From Flavobacteriaceae bacterium (GTDB lineage Bacteria > Bacteroidota > Bacteroidia > Flavobacteriales > Flavobacteriaceae), in contig JAHRWC010000292.1 of the NCBI GenBank assembly GCA_019090365.1, forward strand, positions 1-6,576: a stretch of DNA of 6,576 nucleotides, given 5' to 3'. Positions 1 to 5,774 of this stretch are shown here, one piece after another. Made by a program: the position numbers and the translations under genes. The notes under the pieces are model-generated. The model had not been told where the DNA came from. It saw only the letters and a program-made list of their open reading frames with translations, and ran no database searches. Position 1 is the stretch's first letter; every line of letters begins with the position of its first letter.

Positions 1-128
1 TATCATTAAAACAATATGATAATAGCAACCAATACTTAGTAGACTTAAGTAGTCTAGAAAGTGCTATGTACTTTGTGAAGTTATATACTTCAGAAGGAAC
101 TCTAATAAAACGTGTAATTAGAAAATAA
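1..128 (+). CDS. C-terminal end of a T9SS-secreted protein (type-A sorting domain), 5' truncated by window
   Basis: The frame beginning at base 3 stays open for 41 codons to the TAA at 126-128. The peptide has the pattern of a type IX secretion type-A C-terminal sorting domain: a beta strand with 'YLVDLSSLESAMYFVKLY', a turn 'TSEG', then a basic final strand ending 'LIKRVIRK'. In this family the tail directs export across the outer membrane by the gliding/T9SS machinery and is removed, with the protein usually attached to the cell surface. The catalytic or adhesive part lies left of the window, so the function of the mature protein cannot be told. The stop is followed by a hairpin terminator, which supports this as a real gene end. 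It is convergent with the decarboxylase gene. Confidence 0.82.
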   Translation, partial: SLKQYDNSNQYLVDLSSLESAMYFVKLYTSEGTLIKRVIRK

Positions 129-151
129 GTTTAGTTTAATAACACTTTTTA

Positions 152-185
152 ATGCCCTTTCAATATATTTTGAGAGGGCATTTTT
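152..185 (+). terminator. Rho-independent terminator after the T9SS substrate gene
   Basis: A 10-bp stem (152-161 with 172-181, one U-G wobble, core GCCC/GGGC) with a 10-nt loop is followed by a T run at 181-185. It lies 23 bp past the stop of the rightward gene. Read leftward, the stem has one mismatch and no T run follows, so it should act mainly on the rightward transcript, although it is also just beyond the end of the leftward decarboxylase gene. Confidence 0.8.
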
Positions 186-188
186 ATA

Positions 189-1607
189 TTATGCAAAAGT
201 TGCACACAAGTTAAGTGTGTCTTTTATATCATCTAAGGTCGTTCTAGGATTTATTAAACACATGCGTAGCACCACTTGGTTGTGTAAAATAGTGGTAACC
301 AATAATGCTTCTTTAGATTCCATGACACCCTTAGATATTTTCTGATTCAAGGCATCTAGTTGTTTTTCAGAAAGGTCATTTCCAATAGGATTGTATCTAA
401 AATTAATCACAGCTAAAGTAGCGGGTGAAATGACTTCCCAATTTGGGCTCTTTCGTAAGATAGTTTCCGTTTTTTCAGCTAAATCAATATTATATGAAAT
501 TGCTTTTCTAAAAGAAGACAAACCAAAAGTTTTCACCGACATATAAAACTTCAAGGCTCTAAATCGTCTGGTTAATTGGATGCCATGATCGTAGAAATTA
601 ATTTCAGAAGTATTTCCTTCAACATCTCTTAAGTATTCAGGTTTTTCAGTAAAAGTACCTTTTAAATGATTTACATTTCTTACCAATAAACAACCCATTT
701 CATAAGGTTGATAAAACCATTTATGTGGATCAACTGTAAGCGAATCTGCTTTTTCAATTCCCTTTAGCATCTTCTTCCCTTCTACGGAAAGAATTGCAGC
801 TCCACCATAAGCTCCATCAATATGAAACCAAATATCTTCTTGCTTACATAGTTTAGATAATTCAGTAAGTTGATCGACTGTACCTGTATTTGTTGTTCCT
901 GCAGTACCAATTAGACAGAAAGGTTGTAATCCATTTAAACGGTCTCTAGCAATCGCATTTTTTAGTTTATTGATTGAGAATTTAAATTCTAAATTGGTTG
1001 GAATAATTCGAATTTGTTCTTTTCTGAATCCTAACACACGAATGGCTTTTATATTTGAAGAATGTGCTTGATCTGATAAATAAATTACTGCATTCGAAAA
1101 ATCATCTCCACACTTAATATTTCTTGCGGTAACTATTGCAGTTAAATTTGCCATAGATCCTCCACTTGTAAAAATACCTCCACCCTTTTTAGCTGGAAAT
1201 CCAAATATTTTTAACAACCATTGCAGTGTAACAATCTCTAACATTGCAGCTGCTGGTGAAGCAGCCCAACCTCCAGAAAATATATTGAATCCAGTAGCTA
1301 AGGTATCTGCCATAGCACTGATATAATTACTTGGTCCTGGAACAAATGAAAATGCTTTAGGATGAGATACAATAGTGCTTGTTGAAACAACTTTGTCCAA
1401 TACAAAATCCAATACTTTTTGTGGATCTGAAGCAGATTCTGGTGCTTCTTCTAAAAACATATGATCCATTTCTTTTCTTGTAGCAGAAGAAACAGGTAGT
1501 TTTTCATGTTGAGTATCGAAATGTTCAACGACAGCATCAACTACTTGATGACCATAAGTTCTCATTTCTTCTTTTGAAAGCTCTAAGGTAGCATTGCTCT
1601 TTTTCAT
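189..1607 (-). CDS. Group II PLP-dependent amino-acid decarboxylase (aromatic-L-amino-acid decarboxylase-like)
   Basis: This is a 472-residue cytosolic fold-type I PLP enzyme of the Pfam PF00282 family, predicted to decarboxylate an amino acid to an amine and CO2. Seen in the sequence: PLP phosphate-site motif TSGGSMAN (147-154); ring-stacking His182 in SDQAHSS; GTTNTGTVD (237-245); the PLP-nitrogen aspartate Asp264 in FHIDGAYGG; and the Schiff-base Lys296 in DPHKW. Aligned by eye with human AADC, Tyr325 matches catalytic-loop Tyr332 and His182 matches His192. Both are residues that, when replaced, turn family members into aldehyde synthases, so true decarboxylase activity is favoured. Thr346 in LTRRFR falls where AADC has Gly354, a substrate-selecting position, so the substrate is left open (aromatic, diaminobutyrate or other). 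Length is normal (about 470-480). The gene lies downstream of upp with an 87-bp gap that has its own promoter-like box. No amine transporter or partner enzyme is adjacent. Confidence 0.9.
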   Translation of the reverse strand: MKKSNATLELSKEEMRTYGHQVVDAVVEHFDTQHEKLPVSSATRKEMDHMFLEEAPESASDPQKVLDFVLDKVVSTSTIVSHPKAFSFVPGPSNYISAMADTLATGFNIFSGGWAASPAAAMLEIVTLQWLLKIFGFPAKKGGGIFTSGGSMANLTAIVTARNIKCGDDFSNAVIYLSDQAHSSNIKAIRVLGFRKEQIRIIPTNLEFKFSINKLKNAIARDRLNGLQPFCLIGTAGTTNTGTVDQLTELSKLCKQEDIWFHIDGAYGGAAILSVEGKKMLKGIEKADSLTVDPHKWFYQPYEMGCLLVRNVNHLKGTFTEKPEYLRDVEGNTSEINFYDHGIQLTRRFRALKFYMSVKTFGLSSFRKAISYNIDLAEKTETILRKSPNWEVISPATLAVINFRYNPIGNDLSEKQLDALNQKISKGVMESKEALLVTTILHNQVVLRMCLINPRTTLDDIKDTLNLCATFA

Positions 1608-1636
1608 AATCAGTTTTTTATGCTCTAAATTTTTTG

Positions 1637-1644
1637 CAAAAATA
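1637..1644 (-). promoter_or_regulatory. Candidate Bacteroidota -7 box for the decarboxylase gene
   Basis: Read leftward the bases are TATTTTTG, an exact match to TAnnTTTG. The box lies 29 nt before the ATG at 1607, in the gap after upp. No TTG sits at the usual distance upstream; a TTA is 18 nt away. This suggests the decarboxylase can be transcribed apart from upp, although read-through from upp is also possible because no terminator hairpin is visible between them. Confidence 0.45.
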
Positions 1645-1694
1645 CCTTTTATTAAGAACTTATAACCTTTTAATCAAATTATAAAATTGAAGTA

Positions 1695-2348
1695 TTACAG
1701 CTTAACTCCATAGGATAAATCTCCAGCGTCTCCAAGACCTGGAATGATGTATCCCCGTTCATTTAGTTTAGTATCTATAGCTGCTATCCAAAGATGTGTA
1801 TTTTTAGGGAAATACTTTGTAGCATATTGCACACCTTCTTCAGATCCTATTACTGAAACTATATGTATTTGCTTTGGTGTACCATAGGCTTTTAGTGCTT
1901 CAAAAGTATTCTCTAATGTTTTTCCTGTTGCTAACATTGGATCAATTAGAATTAAGGTTTTATTCTCAATTGATGGAGCAGCTAAATAATTTACGATTAC
2001 CTCGAAGGAGTCTTGGTCATTTGGATGATGACGAAAAGCTGAAATAAAACCATTTTCAGCAGTATCAAAATAATTTAAAATCCCATGATGCAGAGGAATT
2101 CCCGCCCTTAATATTGAACACAGTACTAATTCATCACTAATTATAGAACTATTTTTAATTCCTAAAGGTGTTTCAGTATCTATATTATTATATGACAAGG
2201 TTTTACTTAATTCATAACTTATAACTTCACCTATACGTTCAATATTTCTTCTAAAACGCATCGCATCTTTCTGAATATTTTTATCTCTAAGTTCTACAAT
2301 AAATTGATTCAATAAAGAGTTATCCTTGCTAAAATTATGTACTATCAT
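1695..2348 (-). CDS. upp: Uracil phosphoribosyltransferase
   Basis: The gene encodes 217 residues, near the family norm of about 210. The enzyme makes UMP and pyrophosphate from uracil and PRPP in the cytosol (pyrimidine salvage). Motifs seen: LCSILRAGIPLHHG (76-89), typical of the substrate-side strand and loop; the PRPP-binding loop DPMLATGKT (136-144), which separates UPRTases from other phosphoribosyltransferases; and the uracil-binding tail YIIPGLGDAGD (200-210). The N-terminal 'RFRRNIERIGEVISYEL' (31-47) also fits the family. The usual Arg after GDAGD is Leu here (211), which I believe also occurs in other Bacteroidota Upp proteins. The ATG at 2348 is the natural start. The upstream 176-bp gap is shared with the divergent hpf gene; I found no exact TAnnTTTG box for upp there. 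Confidence 0.95.
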   Translation of the reverse strand: MIVHNFSKDNSLLNQFIVELRDKNIQKDAMRFRRNIERIGEVISYELSKTLSYNNIDTETPLGIKNSSIISDELVLCSILRAGIPLHHGILNYFDTAENGFISAFRHHPNDQDSFEVIVNYLAAPSIENKTLILIDPMLATGKTLENTFEALKAYGTPKQIHIVSVIGSEEGVQYATKYFPKNTHLWIAAIDTKLNERGYIIPGLGDAGDLSYGVKL

Positions 2349-2483
2349 TCTTAAATTTTGAAATATTTTACAAGGTAATAATTTCTAAATTGCAAATAGA
2401 CACATCAATCAAATTGTTGGACTGTGATTTTATGTTGCTGATAATCTTATAGTTATCGAGACGATTTTCATTCATATTTTGAT

Positions 2484-2497
2484 ATGACATAAATCAT
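2484..2497. promoter_or_regulatory. FNR/CRP-like palindrome upstream of hpf
   Basis: ATGACATAAATCAT is an imperfect dyad with perfect ATGA/TCAT arms. Its centre (2490.5) is 29.5 bp before the first base of the TAAATTTG box. That puts it about 42 bp before the likely transcription start, the position of a class II activator site. A nearly identical element occurs at 5724-5737. The half-sites resemble those of the FNR/CRP family; the regulator itself is not in the window. Confidence 0.42.
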
Positions 2498-2519
2498 TTT
2501 TAAATTGACCTCTAACCTT

Positions 2520-2527
2520 TAAATTTG
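2520..2527 (+). promoter_or_regulatory. Candidate -7 box of the hpf-usp operon
   Basis: TAAATTTG matches TAnnTTTG exactly and gives a short leader of about 15 nt before the ATG at 2549. The nearest TTG (2505-2507) leaves only 12 bp of spacing, shorter than the 17-23 bp usual in this phylum. That fits a promoter relying on an activator bound at 2484-2497. Confidence 0.55.
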
Positions 2528-2548
2528 AACATACTTAATAATAAAACT

Positions 2549-2848
2549 ATGACTATAAATATTCAATACGTTAAAATGCCAACCAGTGAAACTATGACTG
2601 GTTATATAGAAAAAAAACTCAATAAGTTGGGAGTTAAATATGATATGGTTATTACGGCTAATGTCTTTTTAAAACAAGAAAAAGATGTTGCTGGAAAGGG
2701 AGATATTTGTGAAATTGAACTTAGTCTTCCAGGCCCAAAAATATTTGCTTCCTCTAAAGAAGAAAATTATGAGACTGCTGTTAAAGAAACTATATCTGAT
2801 TTAACAAAACAGTTAAAGAAAAGAAAAGCTTCTTTAAAGCGTCATTAA
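2549..2848 (+). CDS. hpf: Ribosome hibernation-promoting factor (short HPF/RaiA family)
   Basis: The chosen ATG gives 99 residues, the size of short HPF proteins (about 95-110). The family (PF02482) binds the decoding region of the 30S subunit, where mRNA and tRNA would sit, and keeps idle ribosomes inactive in stationary phase or stress. The sequence shows the beta-alpha-beta-beta-beta-alpha pattern: strand INIQYVKM, helix SETMTGYIEKKLNKL, strands MVITANVFLK, CEIELSLPGPKIFAS, then a C-terminal helix with NYETAVKETISDLTKQLKK and a very basic tail (KKRKASLKRH). It lacks the long C-terminal dimerisation domain. An in-frame TTG at 2525 would add eight residues, but it is part of the TAAATTTG promoter box and the added residues do not resemble the family, so ATG 2549 is preferred. 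It is followed after 47 bp by a universal stress protein gene with no promoter-like box in between, suggesting co-transcription. Confidence 0.88.
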   Translation: MTINIQYVKMPTSETMTGYIEKKLNKLGVKYDMVITANVFLKQEKDVAGKGDICEIELSLPGPKIFASSKEENYETAVKETISDLTKQLKKRKASLKRH

Positions 2849-2895
2849 AAAATCTAATCACTAAAAAATAAAACTAACACTAAAAAAAAATAATC

Positions 2896-3729
2896 ATGAA
2901 AAAAATACTAGTTCCTGTCGACTTCTCAGAATATTCAGAATATGCATTAAAGGTTGCTGCAAATTTAGCTAAACAACACAATGCTGAAATTATAGCTTTA
3001 CATATGATGGGAATTTCTGATGCAGTTCTTTCAAAAAATCAATCGAAACAAATGCTAGAAGGAATATACTTCATGAAGCTTGCTGAAAAGAGGTTTGCAG
3101 AGTTTTTAGATAAAGATTATTTAAAAGGAATTAATGTAACAGATACGGTATATAATTATAAAAATTTCAGTGAATTAAATGCTGTTGCTTTAGAAAATGA
3201 AGCAGACATAATCATTATGGGATCTCATGGATCTAGTGGCTTAAGCGAAGTTTTTGTAGGTTCTAATACTGAAAAAGTAGTAAGAAACTCAGACATTCCT
3301 GTGTTAGTTGTAAAACATGAAATGGACGAATTTAAAATAAACAATGCTGTTTTAGCATGTGAATTCGCTTCAGAAAATGTAAAAGCTTACCATAAAGCTA
3401 TGAATTTTTTCAAAGCGTTAGATGCTGAAGTAAAACTATTGTATGTTAATCTTCCAGGTCAAAATTATGGTAGCACAAATGAAATGATTGAACGTGTCCA
3501 TAAGTTTTTATTAGAAGCAGACGGTAACTTAAATCAGGTTGAAAATGTAGTTTATTATAATGATTATAGTGTTGAGGACGGAATCTTTAACTACAGTAAT
3601 TATGCTGGAATAGATATGATAGCTTTACCAACACATGGTCGAAGAGGATTATCACATTTCTTTTCAGGAAGTATTAGTGAAGATTTAGTAAATCATTCAA
3701 AAATTCCTGTAGTAACATTTAAAATTTAA
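2896..3729 (+). CDS. Universal stress protein with two UspA domains
   Basis: The gene encodes 277 residues made of two tandem UspA domains (PF00582, roughly 1-140 and 148-277), a soluble cytosolic protein of stress adaptation. Domain 1 begins KKILVPVDFSEYS with the nucleotide-contacting Asp9 and has a complete ATP loop: Gly109-2x-Gly112-9x-Gly122-Ser123. Domain 2 is degenerate: the equivalent of Asp9 is lost (AVLACEF, 151-157) and the first loop glycine is Pro245, although Gly248-9x-Gly258-Ser259 remain (PTHGRRGLSHFFSGS). I infer that domain 1 is the better nucleotide binder and domain 2 may be structural, as a built-in dimer. It lies downstream of hpf in what looks like a two-gene stress/dormancy operon and is closed by a strong hairpin terminator. 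The A-rich leader before ATG 2896 has no Shine-Dalgarno, normal for this phylum. Confidence 0.93.
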   Translation: MKKILVPVDFSEYSEYALKVAANLAKQHNAEIIALHMMGISDAVLSKNQSKQMLEGIYFMKLAEKRFAEFLDKDYLKGINVTDTVYNYKNFSELNAVALENEADIIIMGSHGSSGLSEVFVGSNTEKVVRNSDIPVLVVKHEMDEFKINNAVLACEFASENVKAYHKAMNFFKALDAEVKLLYVNLPGQNYGSTNEMIERVHKFLLEADGNLNQVENVVYYNDYSVEDGIFNYSNYAGIDMIALPTHGRRGLSHFFSGSISEDLVNHSKIPVVTFKI

Positions 3730-3751
3730 AGTTTAGTAGAAGTTTATAAAG

Positions 3752-3785
3752 AAAAAGGGGATGTTTAAAAAACATTCCCTTTTTT
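3752..3785. terminator. Bidirectional terminator between usp and deoD
   Basis: A 15-bp stem (3752-3766 with 3770-3784, one G-U wobble in the rightward transcript) has a 3-nt AAA loop. The right arm ends in six T (3780-3785), and the left arm begins with five A (3752-3756), which is a T run when read leftward. It lies 22 bp after the usp stop and 3 bp beyond the deoD stop. It therefore fits both convergent transcripts, somewhat better for the rightward one because the wobble becomes an A-C mismatch on the other strand. Confidence 0.88.
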
Positions 3786-3788
3786 AAT

Positions 3789-4487
3789 TTATAAAGTGCT
3801 CAATGCTATTTCTATCATAGAATTAAACGTGCTTTCTCTTTCATCTGAAGTAGTTTCTTCTTTGGTCACTAACGAATCAGATATTGTTAATATCGCTAAA
3901 GCTTTTACATTATATTTTGCTGCAATTGTATATAATCCCGCAGCTTCCATTTCTACACAAAGCACTCCAAAATCTGCCCATTTTTTAAAAGAATTAAAAT
4001 CATCTTCGTAAAATTCGTCCGCAGATAATACATTACCTGCTTTAATAGGTATGTTTTTTTCACGAGCATAATCAACAGCTTTCATGAATAAATCAAAATC
4101 TGCTGTAGGTGAATAATCTGAATTTAAAAATCTAGAATTATTGATTCCTGAAGTTGTGGAAGCAGCCATTGCAATGACTATATCTCTAATATGAACATCT
4201 TTCTGGTATGAACCAGCCGAGCCTACTCTAATTAGTTTTTTAACTCCATAATCTTTAATCAATTCATTACAATAAATCATTGCTGAAGGAATTCCCATTC
4301 CAGTTCCTTGCACAGACACTCTTTTACCTTTATAAGTTCCTGTAAAACCAAACATTCCTCTTACATCATTATAGCAAAATGAATCTTCTAAGAATGTTTC
4401 TGCAATCCATTTGGCACGCATTGGATCTCCTGGCAATAATACTGTTTCGGCTATTTCGCCTTTTTTAGCTTCTATATGAACACTCAT
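3789..4487 (-). CDS. deoD: Purine-nucleoside phosphorylase, DeoD type (hexameric)
   Basis: The gene encodes 232 residues (E. coli DeoD 239). The enzyme splits purine ribo- and deoxyribonucleosides with phosphate to the base and (deoxy)ribose 1-phosphate. The E. coli active-site residues fall at the same numbers here: His4, Gly20 and Arg24 ([10 protein letters not shown]), Arg43 (VRGMFGFTG), Arg87 and Ser90 (IRVGS), Glu179-Met180-Glu181 (VEMEAAG), catalytic Asp204 (TISD) and Arg217 (SDERE). This register makes the assignment very firm and points to 6-oxo/6-amino purine specificity of the hexameric type rather than trimeric PNP. The gene starts 5 bp after the deoC stop, so the two are surely co-transcribed as deoC-deoD, and the transcript ends at the hairpin 3752-3785. 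No phosphopentomutase gene is in the window. Confidence 0.97.
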   Translation of the reverse strand: MSVHIEAKKGEIAETVLLPGDPMRAKWIAETFLEDSFCYNDVRGMFGFTGTYKGKRVSVQGTGMGIPSAMIYCNELIKDYGVKKLIRVGSAGSYQKDVHIRDIVIAMAASTTSGINNSRFLNSDYSPTADFDLFMKAVDYAREKNIPIKAGNVLSADEFYEDDFNSFKKWADFGVLCVEMEAAGLYTIAAKYNVKALAILTISDSLVTKEETTSDERESTFNSMIEIALSTL

Positions 4488-4492
4488 CTTTT

Positions 4493-5137
4493 TTAATTTG
4501 ATTTAACTATTGTAATACCAGATGAAGTTCCTATTCTACTTACACCTAAATCTATATACTTTCTTGCAGTTTCTGCGTCTTTAATTCCTCCAGAAGCTTT
4601 TATTTTCATGTTATCCCCAACCTCGTTTTTCATTAAAGTAACATCTTCAAGTGTAGCGCCACCAGTTCCAAAACCTGTAGAAGTTTTCACAAAATCAGCT
4701 CCTGCAATTAAAGCCAAACGGCAAGCCATTCTTTTTTCTTCATCGGTAAGGTAACAAGTTTCAATAATTACTTTTAAAGTAAGATCTCCACATGCTTTTT
4801 TAATGTCTGCAATTTCAGTTTCAACATATTGGTAATTTCCATTCTTTAACATTCCAATATGAATAACCATATCAATTTCTTGCGCCCCATCTTTAATACA
4901 TTGTTTTGTTTCAAATACTTTGGCTTGTGTAGACATAGCTCCTAATGGAAAACCAACAACTGCTGCAACTTTAACTTCAGTGTTTTTTAATTCTTTGGAA
5001 GCTAAATTTACAAATGCACTATTAACACATACGGCATAAAAGTTAAATTCTTTTGCCTCATTACATAGTGCTAATATTTGATATGTAGTTGCTGTTGCCT
5101 TAAGCAAAGTATGATCAATGTATGAATTATAATTCAT
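4493..5137 (-). CDS. deoC: 2-Deoxyribose-5-phosphate aldolase
   Basis: The gene encodes 214 residues of the short bacterial DERA form (PF01791 TIM barrel). The enzyme cleaves deoxyribose 5-phosphate into glyceraldehyde 3-phosphate and acetaldehyde in the cytosol. Seen: [11 protein letters not shown] (7-17) at the N-terminus; [14 protein letters not shown] (60-73); the proton-relay Asp89 in [10 protein letters not shown]; the Schiff-base Lys151 in [10 protein letters not shown]; the second active-site lysine, Lys180, in [10 protein letters not shown]; and the phosphate-binding RIGTSSG (201-207). It is the first gene of a tight pair with deoD (5 bp gap), which supplies deoxyribose 1-phosphate. 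The two steps need a phosphopentomutase from elsewhere in the genome. The 123-bp upstream gap holds a promoter-like box and two dyads. No terminator separates it from the upstream TerB-like gene, so some read-through is possible. Confidence 0.96.
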   Translation of the reverse strand: MNYNSYIDHTLLKATATTYQILALCNEAKEFNFYAVCVNSAFVNLASKELKNTEVKVAAVVGFPLGAMSTQAKVFETKQCIKDGAQEIDMVIHIGMLKNGNYQYVETEIADIKKACGDLTLKVIIETCYLTDEEKRMACRLALIAGADFVKTSTGFGTGGATLEDVTLMKNEVGDNMKIKASGGIKDAETARKYIDLGVSRIGTSSGITIVKSN

Positions 5138-5154
5138 TTTATTTATTGAAATAT

Positions 5155-5188
5155 TTGAAATTGAAAAGGTAAGTTAATACAATTTCAA
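5155..5188. repeat. Inverted repeat TTGAAATTG in the deoC leader
   Basis: TTGAAATTG at 5155-5163 and its exact reverse complement CAATTTCAA at 5180-5188 are separated by 16 bp. In the deoC mRNA this could form a weak, AU-rich 9-bp stem ending 17 nt before the ATG, or at DNA level it could be two operator half-sites. The left arm is part of three copies of TTGAAA (5146, 5155, 5161). The pattern could also be chance in such AT-rich DNA. Confidence 0.35.
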
Positions 5189-5214
5189 GGGGTTAAAACA
5201 AGTAACTTATTATA

Positions 5215-5222
5215 CAAAATTA
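5215..5222 (-). promoter_or_regulatory. Candidate -7 box of the deoC-deoD operon
   Basis: Read leftward the bases are TAATTTTG, an exact TAnnTTTG match, giving a leader of about 70 nt before the deoC ATG at 5137. No TTG lies at normal distance; a TTA is 21 nt upstream. Confidence 0.5.
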
Positions 5223-5235
5223 GTGAATATCTCAC
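5223..5235. promoter_or_regulatory. Palindromic operator candidate abutting the deoC promoter
   Basis: GTGAATATCTCAC is a 13-bp dyad (GTGA/TCAC arms, one internal mismatch) directly against the TAATTTTG box and inside the -7/-33 spacer. That placement would let a bound protein block polymerase, so a repressor site is the simplest reading. The regulator is unknown. Confidence 0.33.
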
Positions 5236-5260
5236 CTCTATGTTAAGATGTTGGCTGTTT

Positions 5261-5665
5261 TTATTTTTCCAAGACCATTTTTAATTTTGCTAACATAATT
5301 AGTTCAGATTTATTTTTTCCTGAAAATGAATTTGCAATCGCATTAGCTGTTTCCCAAATTAAATTTTTTCTTTTAGAAGAAAATAGATATTCGTTTTCTT
5401 TTTTAAAAGAAGCAAACTCTTTAAAACAATCTATTGCTTTTAATGATTTATAATCTAACCAATCGAACACAATTTCTATTTGTAACGCAGCATCAGTATG
5501 AAATTCATCCTCAAAATCATCTAAAGGTTTCCATGCCTTAGTTACTATTTTTCTTAATGCATCATATTCTGCTACTCTTACAATTTTATCAGAAGCAGCA
5601 ATGGCATAAAATAGTTTTCCCAAACTTTGATAAAAACTAATCTCTTCTTTTTGAATCGCTCCCAT
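5261..5665 (-). CDS. Hypothetical protein, possibly TerB-like helical domain
   Basis: The gene encodes 134 residues, soluble and all-helical in appearance, with no signal peptide or membrane segment. Residues 15-41 (LGKLFYAIAASDKIV followed by an acidic/hydrophobic helix) look like the first helix pair of the TerB-like (tellurite-resistance B/DjlA N-terminal) fold. That fold usually carries A-x-A-x-x-D-G; here it is A-A-S-D-K, so the glycine is missing. A second similar helix pair may be at 101-132 (ETANAIANSFSGKNKSEL, LAKLKMVL). TerB-like proteins are linked to metal and envelope stress, but no other ter gene is here, and I assign no function. The gene is divergent from the sensor kinase across a 109-bp region with a palindrome at 5724-5737, so the two may share regulation. 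Start ATG 5665; leader A/T-rich without Shine-Dalgarno. Confidence 0.6.
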   Translation of the reverse strand: MGAIQKEEISFYQSLGKLFYAIAASDKIVRVAEYDALRKIVTKAWKPLDDFEDEFHTDAALQIEIVFDWLDYKSLKAIDCFKEFASFKKENEYLFSSKRKNLIWETANAIANSFSGKNKSELIMLAKLKMVLEK

Positions 5666-5693
5666 AATTTAAACATTTTAAAGATTATTACTC

Positions 5694-5701
5694 TAAATAT
5701 A
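5694..5701 (-). promoter_or_regulatory. Weak -7 box candidate of the TerB-like gene
   Basis: Read leftward the bases are TATATTTA, one base off TAnnTTTG. The centre of the palindrome at 5724-5737 is 29.5 bp upstream of it, the same distance as in the hpf promoter. The leader would be about 22 nt. Confidence 0.33.
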
Positions 5702-5723
5702 GGTCATTTATTAATCGGATTTT

Positions 5724-5737
5724 ATGATAATAATCAG
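5724..5737. promoter_or_regulatory. FNR/CRP-like palindrome between the TerB-like and kinase genes
   Basis: ATGATAATAATCAG contains the perfect half-sites TGAT-N4-ATCA (5725-5736), like the core of FNR boxes. It shares 10 of 14 bases with the element before hpf (2484-2497). Its centre lies about 42 bp from the likely start of the leftward gene and about 45 bp from that of the rightward kinase, so it could serve either or both. Confidence 0.42.
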
Positions 5738-5762
5738 TTCTAATAATTCATAAAAAAACCAT

Positions 5763-5770
5763 TACTTTTG
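5763..5770 (+). promoter_or_regulatory. -7 box of the sensor kinase gene
   Basis: TACTTTTG is an exact TAnnTTTG match only 4 nt before the kinase ATG at 5775, so transcription would begin at or next to the start codon. There is no TTG at standard spacing; TTC at 5738-5740 is 22 bp away. Confidence 0.5.
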
Positions 5771-5774
5771 TAGC

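Noticed and set aside
152..185. Left hairpin as a terminator for the decarboxylase gene as well
   Set aside because: In the leftward transcript the stem has a mismatch and is followed by an A run, not a T run, so only the rightward call is supported.
1608..1694. Functional link between upp and the decarboxylase
   Set aside because: They are in the same direction, but the 87-bp gap has its own -7 box and no known pathway joins the two enzymes.
2391..2400. TCTATTTG (leftward) as a upp -7 box
   Set aside because: It has one mismatch at an important position, and the only TTG nearby is 9 bp away; too weak to list.
2505..2507. TTG as the -33 element of the hpf promoter
   Set aside because: The spacing to TAAATTTG is 12 bp, shorter than the usual 17-23 bp, so I do not list it as a confirmed element.
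2849..2895. Separate promoter for the universal stress protein gene
   Set aside because: The 47-bp gap is A-rich but has no TAnnTTTG box; co-transcription with hpf is simpler.
3796..4011. Open frame of 71 codons on the + strand
   Set aside because: It lies entirely inside deoD on the opposite strand, where every expected DeoD active-site residue is present; the peptide has no family pattern and no promoter box precedes it.
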